Shown here piece by piece: positions 7,078 to 9,720 of a stretch of DNA of 9,720 nt. Source of the DNA: an uncultured Mollicutes bacterium (lineage in GTDB: Bacteria > Bacillota_I > Bacilli_A > Acholeplasmatales > Anaeroplasmataceae); NCBI GenBank assembly GCA_900547045.1, contig URFB01000034.1:1-9720 (forward strand), in the 5' to 3' direction. How positions within the stretch are numbered: position 1 is the stretch's first letter; each line of letters begins with the position of its first letter. The position numbers and the translations under genes are program-made. Under the pieces are notes generated by a model. It was not told the origin of the DNA. It did not search any database and saw only the letters and a list, made by a program, of their open reading frames with translations.

Positions 7078-9689
7078 TTAAGCAACTAATGATGCACGCC
7101 AAATTGCAGCTGTAACACCCTTTAGAGAAGTTAATTCTTCGCCAACATTTAATGAATTCTTTTCAACAACCTTACCATTGAATGCAGATAAATCTTTTCT
7201 TTGATATGTAGGAAGTTCAACTGCAAGCTGCATTACATAATCAAGAGCTATCTTATAATAATTTGTACGTTGATTTTGATCTGTTGTCTTTCTTGCTTGC
7301 ATAATTACATCAGAAAGTTTGTTGATAATAGCATACTCTTCAGAATATTTAGAAGAATTATTTAAAATTGAAGGATAACCCCAGTTAAGAATTGCAGTAG
7401 CCTTTGAATCCTTATGATAAACTTGATACATATCTGGGTCAAGAGCTGAGTTCCATGCAGCAGCCCAAACCTCAAGTGAGCCACTTGTTAATTTAATTAA
7501 AGCTTGACTGTCTTTAGCTACTGTAATTTGTAATCCGCATTTATTTAAGAGAGTCTTAGCTGTATTAAATGCATTATAAGCTGGATGGTCATCAGAAGCT
7601 CCGGCAATAGTAAATGTATAATTTAAACCATTATATTGTCCGTTACCATCTTTTTGTACCTTACCTAAAGTACCAATTAAGTAGTCAATGAAGCCTTTTT
7701 GTTCATCATCACTCATCGTCTCTCCTGACTTTTTACCAATACTTTCAACATATTTTTTATAATTTGGACTTACAACATCTAAGTCATTTGGAATAGGATC
7801 ACCAACATAAGGATAATAAGGTGTACATCCTTTTGGATAAGCCCATGACTCTGAAGACATAGAACGATTAATTCTTGTTGCAGTTGCACCATAATATGAA
7901 ACAATATCATCAACCTTAATTGAATGCATAATTGCTTGTCTTACATATAGATTCTGAACCTTACTAGCATTAAGTCCAATATATCCATAACCTTGAGTTT
8001 TAACATCAACCGTTTCATATCCTTCTTCTTTCTTAAGTTGAAGTTCTGAAACAGTTTCAGGCTTAGCACTTGGCTCACAATAATCAACACTATTACTATA
8101 TAGGGCATTAAGGACACCCTCAGTTGGAACTACACGGAAATAAATATTTTTGATAGTTGCAGACTTACCTGTTTTACCATCCTTAAAATATTCATTTCTT
8201 TCAAAATAAATAGTTGTTCCATCAAAGAAAGTACCGCCAGTAACTGAACTTGAGCCATTCTTTGATGATGCTTTATATGCACCAGCACCAACAGGGACTA
8301 AAATCTTGTTCTCATCCTTTAAAACTTTGTCACGGAAATCTTGGTCATTATAAGAAACACCAAAGTTTTTCTCGTAATCAAATTTAGAAATTTGTTCATT
8401 GTTTGAATAATAATACATAGGAGCTACCGCAAATGCAAAGTTCCAAATAGCCTTAGGGTCCTCACCATTAATTGTAATAGATAAAACTTGATTTCCATCC
8501 TTTACATTTCCATCGTTATCTACTGTTGGAACACCATACTTTTGACCATTTACTGTCACTTCACTTGTTTGATTAGCATACTTTATACCAGAAATATTAT
8601 TGTATTTCATATTCTCATCAAGATACTTTTTTGCTAAATCATTTGCAATATATGTTCTTAAATCTGTTGCCGTTTGGAAGAATTGAATAACCTGTCCAAA
8701 TCGTTCAGGAATATATGAATCAACTACAAGTTGTTTGCATTGCTCTTCTGTTAATGCTTTAATTTCATCAAGCGAAGAGTGGGCAGTAAATTCAAGCTTT
8801 CCATCCTTCCTATTCCACTTAATAAAGCCTTCATTATATAAGAAAATTTCTTGTGGAGTAGAGAATAAATTTTTATGCTCTTTATTATCCTTATCAGTAA
8901 AAATAATATCTTCTGGATTGGTTGATTTTGCATTTTTATAATCGCTATCAATTTCCTCTTTAAATAAAGAACAGCCCTTTGTATAGTCCTCAACTAAATG
9001 CATATATGATTCAACATCACCTTGTTCATCTTGATATTCTTGAAGTTTTTCTTTAAATGAAGACTCAGTGAACTTGATATCGGCATTTTTATCCATAATA
9101 TCTTCCCAAGCATCAAGTAAATTGTTTGATTAGCTTGGAAATTAAATGAATCCATGAAGTTATCTTGCTCATTTTCATTATCTGTTTGAGTACGATATTG
9201 TTTCAAACCAACGATATCAGTTGAATACAAAGTTGCAGAACCATTATATGTAGGATCTAGATATACATATAGATTAAATAGTACATCCTTAATAGTTAGT
9301 TGAGAACCATTTGAGAATTTTACATCATTTCTTAAAACAAAATTATAAGTAGATGTATTGTTTGCAGTATTTTTCACAATTTCGTAATCTTCTACAACAA
9401 CACTCGCACCTTGCTTATGTGTTTGAGGATTACCATCCTTATCATTTGATAGCATACTAATTTGAGTCATGCCAACAACGCTTGCATCTGAAGTTGATGA
9501 TGAATAAAATGGACTAAATACTTGATCTACCTCTTGAGAAGCCATTACAAATGGTCTTGTTTCATTATTCTTATTTGTTACGTCAGTTGGTGTTGTTGTA
9601 GTTGACTTACCACAGCTAACTACGCCAAGTGAAGCTACTCCAACTAAACCTAAAGCTAATAATCTTTTAAAAGTTATCTTCTTATTCAT
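7078..9689 (-). pseudogene. oppA: Oligopeptide-binding lipoprotein OppA (SBP family 5), broken by a frameshift
   Basis: The extracellular receptor that captures peptides for the OppBCDF channel. ATG 9689 has AGGAGG 7 bases upstream. Residues 1-26 are a lipoprotein signal peptide with lipobox VVSC (C26), followed by a Ser/Thr-rich linker. Family 5 features: RPFVMASQEVDQVFSPF (about 45), LRNDVKFSNGSQLTIKDVLF (about 119-138), GAGAYKAS (about 469), a YSNSVDY segment (about 532) and LYVRQAIMHSI (about 583). The frame from 9689 is lost near 9120 and continues one frame over as an open stretch down to the TAA at 7080-7078. Restoring one base gives about 870 residues, well above the usual 500-600. 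As written, translation from 9689 yields a 231-residue fragment ending at 8994. An internal ATG (9096) could start the remainder but would lack the signal peptide. Opp rather than Dpp is inferred from the neighbours. Confidence 0.88.
9115..9123 (-). other. Single-base frameshift site in oppA
   Basis: Upstream the frame reads ...N-Q-A... region as F-N-F-Q-A-N-Q-T-I; downstream the sensible frame is L-D-A-W-E-D-I-M-D-K. Between them the minus strand reads ATTTACTTGAT. One missing base, for example a T lost from a TTTT run, would restore T-I-L-L-D-A-W. The out-of-frame tail after the break (L-M-L-G-K-I-L-W...) has no family character. No canonical slippery heptamer is present. Confidence 0.85.
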
Positions 9690-9720
9690 AGTTTTTCCTC
9701 CTATTATTTCTTTTTATATG

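Noticed and set aside
9115..9123. Programmed frameshift in oppA
   Set aside because: In frame the codons are ACA ATT TAC TTG, which is not a canonical X-XXY-YYZ slippery site, and I see no clear downstream hairpin or internal Shine-Dalgarno stimulator. A simple lost base explains it better.
9690..9720. Promoter for the operon upstream of oppA
   Set aside because: Only 31 bases remain before the window edge and they hold the ribosome binding site. An AT-rich TATAAA-like run is present, but no -35 region can be seen, so no call is made.

Overview
The window is a single, tightly packed, AT-rich gene block read entirely from the minus strand, so transcription runs from position 9720 towards 1. 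Low GC, strong AGGAGG-type ribosome binding sites, two lipobox signal peptides and an oligopeptide ABC transporter of Gram-positive style point to a low-GC member of the Bacillota. A gut Erysipelotrichia or Bacilli-like lineage is my guess, but the window holds no taxonomic marker. TAA, TAG and TGA are all used as ordinary stops, which fits the standard bacterial code.

Layout in transcription order: an oversized oligopeptide-binding lipoprotein gene, oppA (9689-7078), broken by one frameshift near 9115-9122; a short intergenic stem-loop (7027-7052); the two permease genes oppB (7002-5998) and oppC (5988-4906); the two ATPase genes oppD (4894-3713) and oppF (3726-2572); a gene for an 80-residue single-span membrane protein (2596-2354); and a lipoprotein-type subtilase (S8 family, C5a-peptidase/lactocepin-like, with a PA insert). 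The subtilase starts at 2341 and runs off the left edge of the window, and it is interrupted by one in-frame TAG at 1696-1694. From oppB onwards neighbouring genes overlap or lie at most 12 bases apart, so they should form one transcript with coupled translation.

The genes read as one protein-feeding system. A membrane-tethered protease would cut proteins outside the cell, OppA would catch the peptides, OppB/OppC would form the channel and OppD/OppF would drive import with ATP. This parallels the PrtP plus Opp logic of lactic acid bacteria, but here the protease is encoded in the same operon. The two genes for surface-exposed proteins each carry one disabling lesion, while the four core transporter genes and the small membrane protein gene are intact. 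Whether this is real gene decay, reversible switching or a sequence error cannot be decided from the window alone.

No RNA genes, insertion sequences, CRISPR arrays or origins were seen. There is no gene-free stretch longer than about 80 bases.
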